Assembly (NCBI GenBank): GCA_013368315.1
Contig: JAACJM010000052.1
Location: 248,001-312,000 of the forward strand
DNA from: Tetrapyrgos nigripes
Taxonomy: Eukaryota > Basidiomycota > Agaricomycetes > Agaricales > Campanellaceae
Direction: 5' to 3'
DNA length: 64,000 bases
Positions 44,235 to 55,808 of this stretch are shown here, one piece after another. Position 1 is the first letter of the stretch. Every line of letters begins with the position of its first letter. The position numbers and the translations under genes are program-made. A model generated the notes under the pieces. That model did no database searches. It saw only the letters and a list, made by a program, of their open reading frames with translations, and had not been told where the DNA came from.

Positions 44235-45963
44235 GTCGCTCAGATTTAAAAGTGAAAAGGAAAGCAAGAGACGCACAGTTTGAGACAATATCCCTCCAAC
44301 TTTTAAGGGCTCTGGACTAAATTCTAAAGGATAGTTGTTGCGCAGTCAAAAGCAAAAGATACAAACTGATGTCATATGTCACCTCTACATAATGCGAAAA
44401 CGAAGAGGCCTATTGAATTTGAGCTGCTGGTGGATGCTGCAACTGACAGCATCTGATCCTGCTCAAACGGGCCGCATGGCACAGGTGGAACGGGTTCACT
44501 TTAAAGGTGTAGACGAGATAAGTATGATACCAAGATGACGCGAAGGTTTCAGAAGGACTGACGGGATTGCGAAAGCTGTATACAGTATAGGCGTTTTCTT
44601 CACGGCCTACAGCGGTTTCATGGTATTATTCTTTTTTTAGCATTTGGAAATTTGGGAGTACGTCACAAGCTGGAACTTGGATGAACCGCTGCATTCGAGC
44701 TGTACGTCAACTCGATTCAGCACAATGTATCCAACGTTTCTCGCATACTCCAACTATCAATACTGAGAAGGGAGAATCGGATGTTTCACAGGGTATTGTA
44801 CAAGACAAGTGAAGAGCAAAAACGCAAAATCCTGCACCAAGTTTTATTAGAGCTGGAACAGAAAGGAACGATATGGACTGACCAACGAAATAAGGTGAGT
44901 AAATGAGCCTAGAGCTCGCCGCAAGGTTTTTTGAGATGACAAGTCAGGAAAACCCTGCGCGAGTCAGCCGAGTCTGCGTACTTCTCCAACTACCATTCCT
45001 TTACGCATCGATTCGCAAGCTTCATGTATCTTCCCTTCAAGTTCAACTCTGGATTACTCTCTGTGCTAGTGGTAGTGTTCTGGGATCTCATCTAAATTGG
45101 CATATGAACAGGCTCAGCGCTCGAGGTCAAGCACGCGGAGTCCCCGGCTCTCGACGAAGAGCCGTAGATATCTGTTTTGTCTGGTCTGACCAAATTCTCT
45201 GACCTTTATGCGCAGAGCCCTTGAACCATGGTCTACCGCTTCCTCCTTTTGACTGTCAACTTTCAAACTCTCGCGACACTGTCACCGCAGAGATTTTGGT
45301 CCAACCTTTCCCTAAGATTCCCCGAAGGGAAAAACTTGGTTTTATTACACTCGGGGCAGTCCGAAACGAAGCGGAAATACGGCAACCATATGAGATTGGT
45401 CTGCGGTATCCTCAAGTGTTGTTGGACTCCGCCACATGCGGGATTCTACAACATCTCACTGTACACTATAGCCAACTACTATACGATGCACTGAACGAAT
45501 ATTAATGATTTAACCGCCTGGGCCTTCCTTGGGTTCACACTTGGTTCACACTAGTTCATGCACCGTTCAAAAATTTGGACGACCAATCTTCCTAAAACAC
45601 AATCATATCGGCCATTATAGCGCTCTCAACCATATCCCTCTTTTCCGGTCTTGCTCTCGTTCGCAGTTTTGTTCTGTTTTCGTCATTACCGTCCCCTTAT
45701 TTCATTGCCCTCGCTAGTGTGTTTTGCATTGCTCTCGTCGCCATGCTTTGTTCCATACTTCATTTTATCATGGATTTGTGTTCCTCTCTACTTTTATTTT
45801 TACATCTCCAGTCTTTTCATACCATGGTGACGCTTAGTTTTTATCATCGATGTACACTTCATTTTAATATACGTTATGTATATGCTCATCATCTACGCAT
45901 GAAAAGAGAGTCTGCACACACCGAAAAATGTAAAAGAAATTTGCAATTGACACGCGTCGCGAC
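44235..45963. other. Gene-poor stretch before the TMEM70-like gene
   Basis: About 1.7 kb. The first ~700 bases belong to the duplicated unit (promoter and far upstream flank of gene C). Beyond 44940 the sequence is unique. Open frames at 44903-45505 have no recognised family. From ~45600 it becomes pyrimidine-rich, as expected for a promoter or leader of the next gene. Confidence 0.5.
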
Positions 45964-46845
45964 ATGTCGTTTGTTCCTCTTGTTTGTCGACGGGCATCCT
46001 TTTCCCCTCTTTCTCTGCGTCCATCTCCTCTCTTTTCCAGGTGTACTTATGCACTGCTTACACCTAGGTCTTCGCAGAGGTATTTCTTTGTGAGCCCTGC
46101 AAAGCTCCAAAAGGTCCAAGATGGGAAAATAGATGCACCCGCGACTTCAACGACGACCACAGAGGCCTCCCCAAAGGATGTATACCATGGACCCTTAACT
46201 GCTAGCTTTCGGCGGCTGAAACTGGTCTCATTATCTTCTCTTTCGCTATCCCTCTTTTGTTCGCCGTTCTTCTTCATCGTCGAATCCAATCTGCCCGGTT
46301 TTGCCCGAGCTGCACTGGCAGCAACAGCTGTCGGTACCTCTGGACTCAGTACTGCTTTAGTATCATGGGCAACACGACCTTATGTCACCACTCTTCGTCG
46401 TCTGGATCCCACCACAGACGGAGTTAAAGGCTTGGAAATGACGACTCTGACTCTGACGCTGCAACCGCGAATAACAAGAGTATTTTTCCTTTTCATCATT
46501 CGCAATATCACCTAGTCATTCACGATTATTATAGGTTTATGATTTGGACTTCCTAGTAGACACACAGAGACCTCTTGCCAAGTGGGAACTCGCGCGAGAG
46601 GTGATTTTGCCTGCGCAAACCGATAAAGCGCTACCAATTGCTGGTCAGGAGGAGACTGTTGCTGAAACAATGGACAAAAATGGAAAGATCCTGGGTAGTT
46701 GGGTGGTAAAGTGGAAGGAAAATGGGGAAGGAGATTGTAGAGCAATAGGTACCGTTGTCAGGTGAGTCTGAATCGCTTCCATCTTGCCGCTCTTTCTGAT
46801 CTTCTTGCAAGGTACTTTAATGTTCATCCAGAACTACTACGTTGA
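45964..46845 (+). CDS. TMEM70/TMEM186-like mitochondrial membrane protein
   Basis: Exon 1 starts at ATG 45964 with MSFVPLVCRRASFSPLSLRP, a basic, Ser/Arg-rich mitochondrial targeting sequence. The conserved core reads YHGPLTASFRRLKLVSLSSL followed by two hydrophobic hairpin segments (LSLFCSPFFFIV and AALAATAVGTSGLSTALV) and WATRPYVTTLR, the TMEM70-family pattern (YxGP...K..S...S). Exon 2 (from ~46534) continues VYDLDFLVDTQRPLAKWELA, and a short last exon ends YFNVHPELLR before TGA 46843. In animals TMEM70 supports assembly of ATP synthase and complex I in the inner membrane; the fungal role is inferred from the fold only. Confidence 0.8.
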
Positions 46846-47017
46846 CATTTGTGATCCCTATCTCTTCTCTGTCAAAGGAATCTAGTCATTCGGCCCTGAC
46901 TGTCCCAGTCATCTGAGCTGGTTTGTCGAACGCGTGAATTGTCAATGAATTATTATTTTTCAAACCACCCGTAATTCGCCTTTACCCACCTTTATATGAT
47001 TAGAACCCACCTGCTGT

Positions 47018-47335
47018 GGGACACAAAGACCTCTTGCCGAGTGGTTGCGTGAAAAAAGTACCTTGCCAGTCCGACCAAGTCAGGAGGAAACTGTTGCTAG
47101 ACATGTGGATGATGACAATGGGCAGAGGAATAGTAGCATATAGTTTGGTAGGTCTCGACGAATTCAATCTTTAGCACCTCTTCTGATCTTCCTGCAAGGC
47201 ACCACAATGTTCATATGCTCAACTTCAATGGTGCATTGAAACTTATGTATCATCCAAAAATTTCTCTGCCATCAACGGAAATCAGCCATTATAAACGCTC
47301 TCAGCATGCGTTCACGGTCATCTGAGCTGTATTAA
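47018..47335 (+). pseudogene. Decayed duplicate of the TMEM70-like gene's 3' end
   Basis: Sequence from 47018 repeats the gene's exon 2 in degraded form (GACACAAAGACCTCTTGCC vs GACACACAGAGACCTCTTGCC, and CAGGAGGAAACTGTTGCT vs CAGGAGGAGACTGTTGCT). It continues through the last intron and exon (TTCTGATCTTCCTGCAAGG, AATGTTCAT) and the 3' flank (GTCATCTGAGCTG at ~46908 and ~47315). Many indels remove any open frame. It lies in the same orientation ~460 bases downstream, so it arose as a tandem duplication. Confidence 0.75.
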
Positions 47336-47442
47336 TTGTGGTACCCGAAATCATTGTCTTGTGAGCGGGTGGACCGGAAAAGCGGAAAAGTGGAAAAGGT
47401 TGATATCACTGACATCATACGTCCTTTCGTCCTAACTTCCAG

Positions 47443-47450
47443 TATAAAAA
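47443..47450 (+). promoter_or_regulatory. TATA box of the GH78 gene
   Basis: TATAAAAA starts 42 bases before the GH78 ATG. The leader would be very short, as for the GH12 gene. Confidence 0.55.
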
Positions 47451-47484
47451 CCTTGTGCATTCCTAATGACCTTCTCAAGGAAGT

Positions 47485-49947
47485 ATGACAGCACTTCTTT
47501 TCTTGCCTTTACTGTTTTCGATAGTACTGGGTGTTGCTCCATCCGGCCCATGGGATGCATTTAACTATGCTCCAGCCTCAAGGATTGTTACACCACAGAG
47601 CGTTTTCTCCATTTCCGGCTCGGTAGATGGTGCTCAGGAATTGGTTTCTGGACAAACCGGCCAGGCGACGTTGACCGGAGATGGTTCTTATGTTGTTCTG
47701 GATTGGGGAAAAGAAGTAAGCCCGTCGTTCTTTGGTTCAGTTTCACGGTTCTGACGGTTACACCTCAGGTCGGAGGCAGAGTATCCCTCACCGTCAATAA
47801 CGCATCTACAGACTCGGCGCTTTCTCTTTCATTCACCGAATCTTCTCAATTCATCAGCCCTACATTATCTGACGACTCTTGCTTTGCGACGGCCTCTTTG
47901 GCTGGTGATGGTGTCCAGTCTCTACCCAGCCCGCTCACCGAGGGCCTTTTCACCCAGGGAATCGGCCAGCAACGAGGAGGTTTTAGATATCTGACCATTG
48001 TTTCCAACAATGATTCCCCAGTGACCATCTCAAATATCTCGCTCGAAATTACCTTTATGCCTCAAATGGACGATCTCAGGGCATACACTGGATATTTCTC
48101 TGCGCAGGATCCTGGATTCCATGACCCAGATTTTCTGACAAAGATTTGGTATGCGGGAAGTTATACTGTCCAGGTCTGTACATTGAGAACCTTTGCATCG
48201 GAAAGATTTACTGAACAATTTGCACAGACGAATACAATTGATTCACATCAAGCTCGACAACAACCATGTCCTCAACCTCAAGGCATGCACTTTCAGTTTC
48301 ATGATACTGAAACTATTCTGATCATATGTGACAGGTTGGGCAAACAACGCTACTGGCGGTCCTGTCGAAGGAACGATTCTTGTTGACGGTGCTAAAAGAG
48401 ATAGGTCTGTTTGTCGTTTGGTTCAATTCATCGTCTTCGGGCTCATTGTCATGTTTGTCATATGGTAGGAATGTATGGCCAGGTGAGTTTCTTTCGCATG
48501 TGTTAGAGGAAGACCAAAGCTCATTTTGTGCGCGTATTTAGGTGACATGGGAATCTCTACTTTCACGGAGGCTGTATCGACTTCCGACCTGGAATCTTCC
48601 AAAAACTCTCTCCTCGTCATGTTCTCAACTCAAGATCCTGCAACAGGCGCTCTTCAATACTCTGGGCCTCCCATCAACGCTCAAGGCAGTGACACCTACA
48701 TTTCATGGTCATTAATCGGAACACATACCGTTTGGTTCTACACCGGAGATATCGACTTTGTTAAAGATGTTTGGACAAACTACACAAAGGCCTTGGCGTT
48801 CCTACAGAGTCAGGTTGATGACACTGGTTTGGTGAACGTTCCTGCAGCATTTGCAAACGATTGGGGTCGTGACGGTGGAGGAGGACATAATTCTGCTGCT
48901 AATGTGTTGTTTTATCAGGCAAGTGATCGTTCAGAGATACATGTTGAAGCATAAGACGAAGCTGACTGGCAATGCGCACAGACCCTCACTACTGCTGCAG
49001 AACTAGCGGCCGAGCTTGGAGATTCTGATCTCGCAGCGGAATACGCCGCCAATGCTTCCAGCGTGAAAGATGCCTTCAATGCCTTGCTATGGGACGACAC
49101 AGCCGGAATGTATAGAGATAACGATGCTACCGGCCTTCATCCTCAAGACGGAAACTCTCTAGCTATTCTATTCAATATCACCGAAACCGAAGACCAGATC
49201 CAGTCTATAAGTGAAGGGCTTACTGCGTTTTGGACTGATATAGGACCGTTGAGTCCCGAGCTCAACGATACCATTATTCCTTTCATTGGTGGTTTCGAGG
49301 TGATTGTGTTGGCTGCCTATCTTGAGCTGCAGGTCTCTGACAGCACCCTATATAGCTGCAAGCACACTTTATTGCAGGGCAGGGAGAAAGAGCCCTCGAT
49401 CTCCTTCATCGAGAATGGGGTTACATGCTCTACACCAATCTTTCTGTGCAATCAACTTTACTGGAAGGATTCACCGCCAACGGATCTCTTGGGTATGTTC
49501 CCGTTCCTAACATGAATTGTCGTACTGATACTTGATTTCTCCACTCTACCCAGCTACCGATCAGCTGCAGGCTACGATTTCGACCACTCATACACCAGTC
49601 ACGCACACGGCTGGGCCTGCGGTCCAACATTTGCCCTCACAGCTCACGTCGCTGGACTTCAAATTACCTCACCGTTGGGTGCAACTTGGTCTGTCGCCCC
49701 TGTTCTTAGTGGTCTCTCTGCTGCGGAAGGTGGTTTTGAGACGCCTTTGGGATGGTTTGGTGTCAAATGGAACGTAGATGACGAAGGTGTGCTTAATGTT
49801 ACGGTCGATACACCATCTGGGACGAATGGTACGGCCCTGCTTCCTGGGCAAGGTCCGATTTCGGTCAACGGGGAGACAAATCAGGTCGATGGACCGGTGA
49901 CTCTTGCTGGAGGTAGTCATACCATCAGTCGTAAAACGAGTGCTTGA
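47485..49947 (+). CDS. Secreted GH78 alpha-L-rhamnosidase
   Basis: The ATG at 47485 opens the signal peptide MTALLFLPLLFSIVLGVAPS, followed by GPWDAFNYAPASR, the usual start of fungal rhamnosidases. A beta-sandwich domain follows (VVLDWGKEVGGRVSLTV, joined over an intron at ~47715). Then comes the (alpha/alpha)6 catalytic domain, with GTILVDGAKRDRNVWPGDMG (across two introns) carrying the acidic cluster, SDTYISWSLIGTHTVWFYTG, FANDWGRDGGGGHNSAANVL, and SYTSHAHGWACGPTFALTAH near the end. A C-terminal beta domain closes (WNVDDEGVLNVTVDTPSGT). Several NxT/S sites fit secretion. The enzyme removes terminal L-rhamnose from pectin side chains or plant glycosides. Exons around 49300-49560 are short and their edges approximate. 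Confidence 0.9.
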
Positions 49948-50208
49948 GGATAAATATAGTCATCCATGTAGCCATCAAAGTGAAATGTGTACGTTGTCAA
50001 AGTTATCCAGAACTTGATTCACTTTTCCAAACTTTTTCTGAGGTACGTTATGTAATGTTTTGCCTGTACATAACGACTTCGTGTCGAAGAGTTACTGTGG
50101 ACAGCACTTAACAGCATCTTCTGACTCTCGACTTCGCGAAGAGGCTAAAGCCTATGATGCTAGGATTACACTCTGATACTCTGACAGTGAGAGGTATTAG
50201 GCACAGTA

Positions 50209-53077
50209 TCAGATGCCCTGACTGGTTAAATCAGGTCCGAAAGCGCCATCTATTTTAGTATGCACCATATTTCCTGCCGTCGTACGCTCAGGCTGGTCCT
50301 CTTCACGTGGTTCTGAAGACAAGACGACACGACACCTATCCAACAAACTCTGCCCTGTAACGTATTGTAAATGGATCCTGGGCCTCTTCTGGTTTCTCTA
50401 CCAGCCCATCCAAAAGGATCTGGCAACCCTTGGGCTCGTGATCCGGTCCCCATGCCTTTGTTGATCAGCATCTTCGGGCCCTGGATTTCGAGAATTCCAA
50501 TTTTGGATACGCTCGGAAAGAGTATTTGGGTTGCCTCATCTACTGCTTCCGTCAACTTTCTCCCCGCATTACCACGCAATAAGCGGTATCTCTCGTGGTA
50601 TTCCAATATTGTATTTTGAGAGTGTTTTCTGGACAGATCGACCCATCGGACTATCAGTGCAATGAAGAGAGAGCTACGATGTGACTCTGGGGAGGAGGAG
50701 AGAGGGAACTTCTCGGGAAGATATTCTTGAAGAAGTCCAAGTTCCGCATCAACTAGAGCCTGATCTGGAGGATATGTGCCGAAGGGATGAATTTGAGCAA
50801 ATAAGATGGAGTCCAACAAATTGCGGACCAAAGGATAGCTTTCTAAGTGTTGACACGTCGAGTGTGCAGTGCGTGAGGCTTCCCAAAGATCTAGAAGAAA
50901 CTTTGGATCATCCTCTAGTTGAACCGAGTGGCCAAGCTCTTGGCTCAGCGTAATCAGCATACAGAATGCTTCAAGAACCGTATCAAGATCGTTGCTGCCA
51001 TCCCGTAGGTCCTTGAGAATGCAATCCCTGACGCGAAGGACGTCAAACCCGCTGAAAGCTGGCTGATCATTAGTGGCAAATGACCTCCCGGCAATTCGAT
51101 CGAAATTGGTGCAAAAATGCATTGGACCATGATGTCGGCAGTGGAATCGGAGGGAATGTGTCCCAGATCCAGATGGCTTTTGAGTTCAAGTACTAGCGTA
51201 TAGCGGGGGGAAAGACCTGACTGAGTAAGAATGTCACCGCGTTCAACTGTCACAGGCGTCCTGTCTGAGCCGGGGTACAGAGCCTCGCAGGTTGCCCGAA
51301 ATTCATGAGGGAGCACTCCGCTGAAAAGTACGTCGGAGCAAATCATGAGGTATTCATAGAAAACGTGTAATCGCATGCACTTCCAAATGAGATTTTCCGA
51401 CTTCTGAAGGTGAGAGATGAGACTCTCCGCGACAGTCAGATGCGAAAATGGATCTGCGGAAGTAGACCCGTCTTCGAGAACCTGACCCAGTCGTTCAGAA
51501 GGAAGGGGATAACTACCAGCGAGGAAAGTCGTTGTCCCTTTAAATTCAAGGTAAACCCAGGGCCGGTCAATCCCATCCCAAACCGCTTGCGCTTCGTAAA
51601 AATCGATTTCGTAATTGTTCTGGTGTCATTGTAGTCATTGTCAATCCTTTAGTCGTCAGGATCCTCGCTATGTCGTCGACGAAGTTACGGATACTGTAAA
51701 CCCAGCTAAGGCGCATGAGAGCAAATGCTGAGAACATGGTCTCTTGATATAGCGCGGGAAGGGACATTGCTGTGTTGATCATAATACTTTGTATGACGGT
51801 GCGGTACATATCGACGTAAACATCGCCCAATGGCAGCACCCAATCGAACTCGTAGACATTTCGCATTGGCAGGTCGGATCCATGCAGCAGAAATCGGTTC
51901 TGAGGGTTCTCTCTTTGGACCAGCACGTATGCTAGCGACCAAAGAGCTCGAGGACAAGCTAGAGACGCCCAAGCGCAAAATGATGGGTCCTTCCAACCGT
52001 CAGATTTCAGGGGGAAGTGTTGGATGCGGAACATGATATTGACTTCTGGGTGGGTCGTCTCCAAAAGAGAAATGAGGAGTTCTGGATTTGTCACATATGT
52101 GTAGTCTGGACGGGAATGGGTAATAGCATCTGGGATTGACTCGATAAAGGGTAATAATTCCGTGTCGTCGATGAGGTAAACACCATTGCCTTGTTGTCAC
52201 GCTCCAGAGAATCCTCCAGCGACTTCTCAAGCATGGCTTCAGTAAGGGTCTGATCTGGAGGATGAGAGTCCTGGCTGGGAGTTGACAGCGCTCTGGTAAC
52301 GTTTCTGAAACGCCACAGAGCAGCGGACAGTGGTGTACGATATGGGGCATCGAGATAGAGCAATGGAATGCAAGCGAGGGCGCAATATACCGCGACAAAA
52401 ATCCCCAGCACACATGCCATCAAATATGTCAATGGCTTGTTCACCGGGAGAAGGAAAGGGACTAGACCACCGAAAAACAGTAAAAGGGAAATGTGGAGCA
52501 GGATAGGAATGACATCAACGAAAGAATGCATTCCAAAATTCCGCAGACCCAAGTACAAGAACGCCAGAGCCTTGGCCTGGCGGACAGGCGAGGGTCGCAG
52601 ATTTGTTTTATGGATGAAGTCTCTAGTCCACTGTTGAACAAAGGTGGCAAGCAGGGAGCATGTTAACGCCAGTGCAAGACTAAGAAACCAAAGCGTGTTG
52701 CAGACAACTGCTGACACGGGAGGTTCAAAGTCAGGGGAAGGCTGCAGCGGTGTCGACGTCCCATTGAGCGCTGATGACAGCTGTTGGGAAATTTGGGAGA
52801 GCAGAGCGACTGTAGTTTGAGCAGGATCGTCCTGGAGCGTTTTATAGCTTTCAATAATGAAAGCAGTAAGACTGACAGAATACAGGGCAGACTGTACGGG
52901 CATTGAAGAACGTTGACACAATTCCAATCAAATACACGTACGAATAGCAGCATTCCATCCATATCCTCCTTCCATCCCTTAAGTAAATCCTCATCGTATC
53001 TCCGAGCCTCTCCAATTGTAGATATTCCACAATTTCGTGCAACCTTCCTCATACGATAGTGAGAACATAGGAGCGTC
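50209..53077 (-). pseudogene. DUF6535 family membrane protein, copy 2, frame-broken
   Basis: An ATG at 53077 starts MFSLSYEEGCTKLWNIY. One extra base there breaks the expected Y-IGEARRYDEDLLKGWKED. The next join, over a 50-base intron (GTACGT...CCGTACAG, ~52917-52870), gives DMDGMLLF-SALYSVSLTAFI. A membrane exon follows (VVCNTLWFLSLALALTCSLL, then VPFLLPVNKPLTYLMACVLG). Further frame breaks lie near 52185 (after KAMVFT), near 51560, near 51125 (MVQCIF to HFCTNF) and near 50455 and 50350 (SPKGCQILLDGL to LLDRCRVVLSSE). The last frame ends at 50209. The length and motifs are complete, unlike copy 1, but at least four frame changes without introns suggest a dead gene. Undetected small introns could rescue some joins. 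Confidence 0.75.
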
Positions 53078-53504
53078 TGGCAGTTCCTCAGGTGCATCAC
53101 CCTTCCCAAGGATTGACGACTCGATATCTCCTGACGCGCTCCACGAGAATAAAACACGAAATACTTGAACGACGCAACCCGAGTCAAGGTCAAAGTCGAC
53201 GAAAAACACGGTCTAGACATACCTTTTCTAAGTCCTCACACCAGGGACGACAAATGGCGCGTACCACGTGAACAAAACCCAATTTCACGGCCGAGCACCA
53301 TGAGCCTCGGTTGTATCGTCCAAATCCGCAATGGCAGTCAGAGGCAGGGTCACGGTGGCTCACCACAAAAACATTTTTTTCGATGGACGAGGTCATTTTA
53401 CATATCATACACGACTACTATATGTACAGGCCAAAGTATACCACAGTCTATGCCCTCGTCAGAAACACCGACATCAAGAAGAGTCAGAAAAGAGAAAAAT
53501 AGTG
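53078..53504. other. Intergenic, nothing recognised
   Basis: About 430 bases between the first exon of DUF6535 copy 2 and the stop of the membrane-protein gene; both genes are on the minus strand, so this would be the copy 2 promoter. No motif established. Confidence 0.5.
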
Positions 53505-55615
53505 TCAATAAATAGTAGAGTCCTGCAGCCTCCACTTTTTCAGCGGTCCCCACCACCACATCGAATTCCTCCATCCACTTCTCTCTTCAGTTGCTGGATG
53601 ATCAGATCGAACACTCTCGGATGGTAAACGATCTCTTGTTCGTGGACGTGCTGCAGAAACAGGCCTAGGAAGTTGCTGTTCAAGAACAGGCGGATGGGCG
53701 CCATTCCCATCTGCGGTATCCGACAAGATATCATCAGCATCCTCTCCACTACTCGTCGTCAAATCCCTACTTCTTCTCCTTCGTCCCGGTATGTCCGTAG
53801 CATGCATCTCGAAATCTTCAGCTTCATACCGATCCCGGTTCCTATGCTTATCTCTCGATAAATCATACGAGCCGTATCTCCTGTGTGAACTTCCAATCCT
53901 CCACGCAAAACTTCCCAAACCCCATCCAGAACCAGGAGTTGCACTTCGTTGATTGTTTTCTCTTTCCCTCTCTAGCTCTCGTATTCGTTCGACCCTTTCC
54001 ACGGCTTGTTTCCTGGCAGCGGTCAGATGTGCTTGGCGTAGACTGGCATAGTAGTTGTATAGAGGCCGGGGTAAGAACCAAGGGAGTGGTTGTATACTCG
54101 AGGCTCCTCCTGACGAAGATAGAGAAGAACGAGAGACAGTGAGAGTCAATTCACTTCCATTCTCTTCGGCTGAATTCGAATTCTGTCGGGGTCTGCCAGC
54201 ACTATCGTTCGTTGAGGCAGCTTCTCCAGAGCTCGACCCTGACCCTGACCGTGCTCCAGAACCATAGGTGGTGGTCGCCTCGGGTTCTGAACCGCTATGA
54301 TGACCATCTGGACTGTGAGTCCTAGCTCTAGTTCCTCGTCTTCTGCTTCTTCTCAAGACTCCTCCTGCTAAGGTACCTGAACTGACAGCCGTAGAGTCGG
54401 CATCTGCCTCTGCTTCCGCATCCGCATCTGCATTAGCATTCCTCGCCCGTCTTCTTCGTTCTTTCCTCTTCCTCGAAATTCTTTCTCCCCTTCTCAAGAC
54501 TTCTTCGACAACATCTTCAGTCGTATGTCCACTCCCAGCTCCTACCCACCACCACCATCCCAAAAAACTCTGCCATAGAACCACGGCCCACATCAGGCCC
54601 GGTAACCAGACGTACTCTTCTTGCCTTGGAACATACAAGAAATTGAGTGCTGTACTAGCTAACGCGAGGACAAGTGCAGCCGCGCCGAATACGGCTGTTC
54701 CTCCATCAGTACGCCAAGCTTGATGACGGTTTACCAAGAGACCCCAGAGAAACAGGGCAGCAGTGAAGAGCAGAGAGAGTGTCGCGTTGCAAACGTTGCG
54801 TACAGCCGAGGTGATCACTACTACATTTTCGGCATTTGTATTGATCGGGATGAGTTGCATCACAGCCGCCACGACGGCGAGAGGGCCTAAATTGTGGAGT
54901 TTGGGTTGGTCAGTCATCATCACAGAATATGTATGTAGGACGCACCAAGTAATGAGAAAAATGAGCCTTCCTTCCAGCGTGGATGGATAGAGCAAAGTAA
55001 GAAACTGGATATGAGTGATCTGTGTACCCAACGTTAGGACGTGCATTTTCCCAAGTCATACGTCAAGCCGCACCTGTACCAACCCAGACACAGTCGCATT
55101 CATAATCAACCAAGTCGCCCTCTCTGCCAGACTCCACGACGAGACATCATCATTCGCGTTATCCCCTAAATCCAGTGGTGGAACCTTCACCGCGATATAA
55201 CTGAGCATATACGGCCACCTTTCGCTTTCCGACAACGTTTGAGATAAGACGACATGGAGAGTAGCGATGAGGGATATTAAAAGGGTGATAACACCTGATA
55301 GTTGGAGGATGTAGTTGACTGGGGCGAGTGGCCAGTGATATTGGGCTGTGAAAACGATGTGGATGAAGAGGACTGCGACGAGAGTTAGCACGACACCCGT
55401 GACGAGGATTTGAACTGGTAGAGAGCGAGCAAATTCGGGTTTGTATTGGAGGTAGGGATCATTGTCCAGCCTGGAGTGTAATGAGGATTTCTGACACAAT
55501 TGTTAGAGAGAAAGTAATACCCTGGGTCATTTGGATCAATATTGTCGCTGTCTTGTGCAATGACCGAAAAGATCCACCAGCAGAAACAGAGAGTGCGCAG
55601 TAGAATCTGTTTCAT
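53505..55615 (-). CDS. Polytopic membrane protein with long polar tail
   Basis: Three main exons. ATG 55615 opens a signal-like MKQILLRTLCFCWWIFSVIA, joined over an intron (55455-55545 area) to DPNDPGLDNDPYLQYKPEFA. Exon 2 has membrane segments VQILVTGVVLTLVAVLFIHI and VNYILQLSGVITLLISLIAT. Exon 3 adds FLTLLYPSTLEGRLIFLIT, LGPLAVVAAVMQLIPI, ATLSLLFTAALFLWGLLV, AVFGAAALVLALASTALNFL and LMWAVVLWQSFLGWWWWVGA, about seven helices in all. The remaining ~290 residues are cytosolic and polar: a basic run (RKRKERRRR), an acidic Ala/Asp/Glu repeat (ADADAEAEADAD), and long Ser-rich and Arg-rich stretches. The layout of seven helices plus a long disordered tail fits an uncharacterised fungal family. A receptor-like topology is possible, but no known receptor motif was seen. 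Confidence 0.75.
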
Positions 55616-55808
55616 TGCATGGGTACAAAGTCAAAAGTCGTGGTAGCGGGTTAAGAAAGGGTCAAGTCCAAATTTGGATTGTCGGCTATTATTACCGCTA
55701 CCACTCCTGTACAGTGTAATTATACATAGTGATACAATGCTTCTGTCATGAACCATACGTCCTAAAAAATCCACTCCAGTTTGTAGATAAAGGTTTATCG
55801 CTCTTTCA

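Larger units (their letters stand above)
38422..44940. repeat. Tandem segmental duplication of the TAP-like peptidase unit
   Basis: Two head-to-tail units of ~3.2-3.3 kb: 38422-41582 (gene B) and 41607-44940 (gene C). Similarity covers coding exons, introns, the promoter region and the far upstream flank (AACGAAATAAGGTGAGTAAA at ~41529 and ~44887). Both units end on the low side with the same GC-rich motif (GGGCAATGCC ... GTCCCGGCACC) followed by ACCAGACTTC. Introns have diverged slightly more than exons, so the duplication is recent but not brand new. Confidence 0.9.

Noticed and set aside
44903..45505. Overlapping open frames that could be a gene before the TMEM70-like gene
   Set aside because: No family resemblance, no splice pattern, and several frames of equal length overlap, which is typical of non-coding sequence.
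54350..54480. Acidic/Ala repeat in the membrane protein as a microsatellite insertion
   Set aside because: The codons vary and the frame is kept; it reads as ordinary low-complexity tail rather than a recent expansion.
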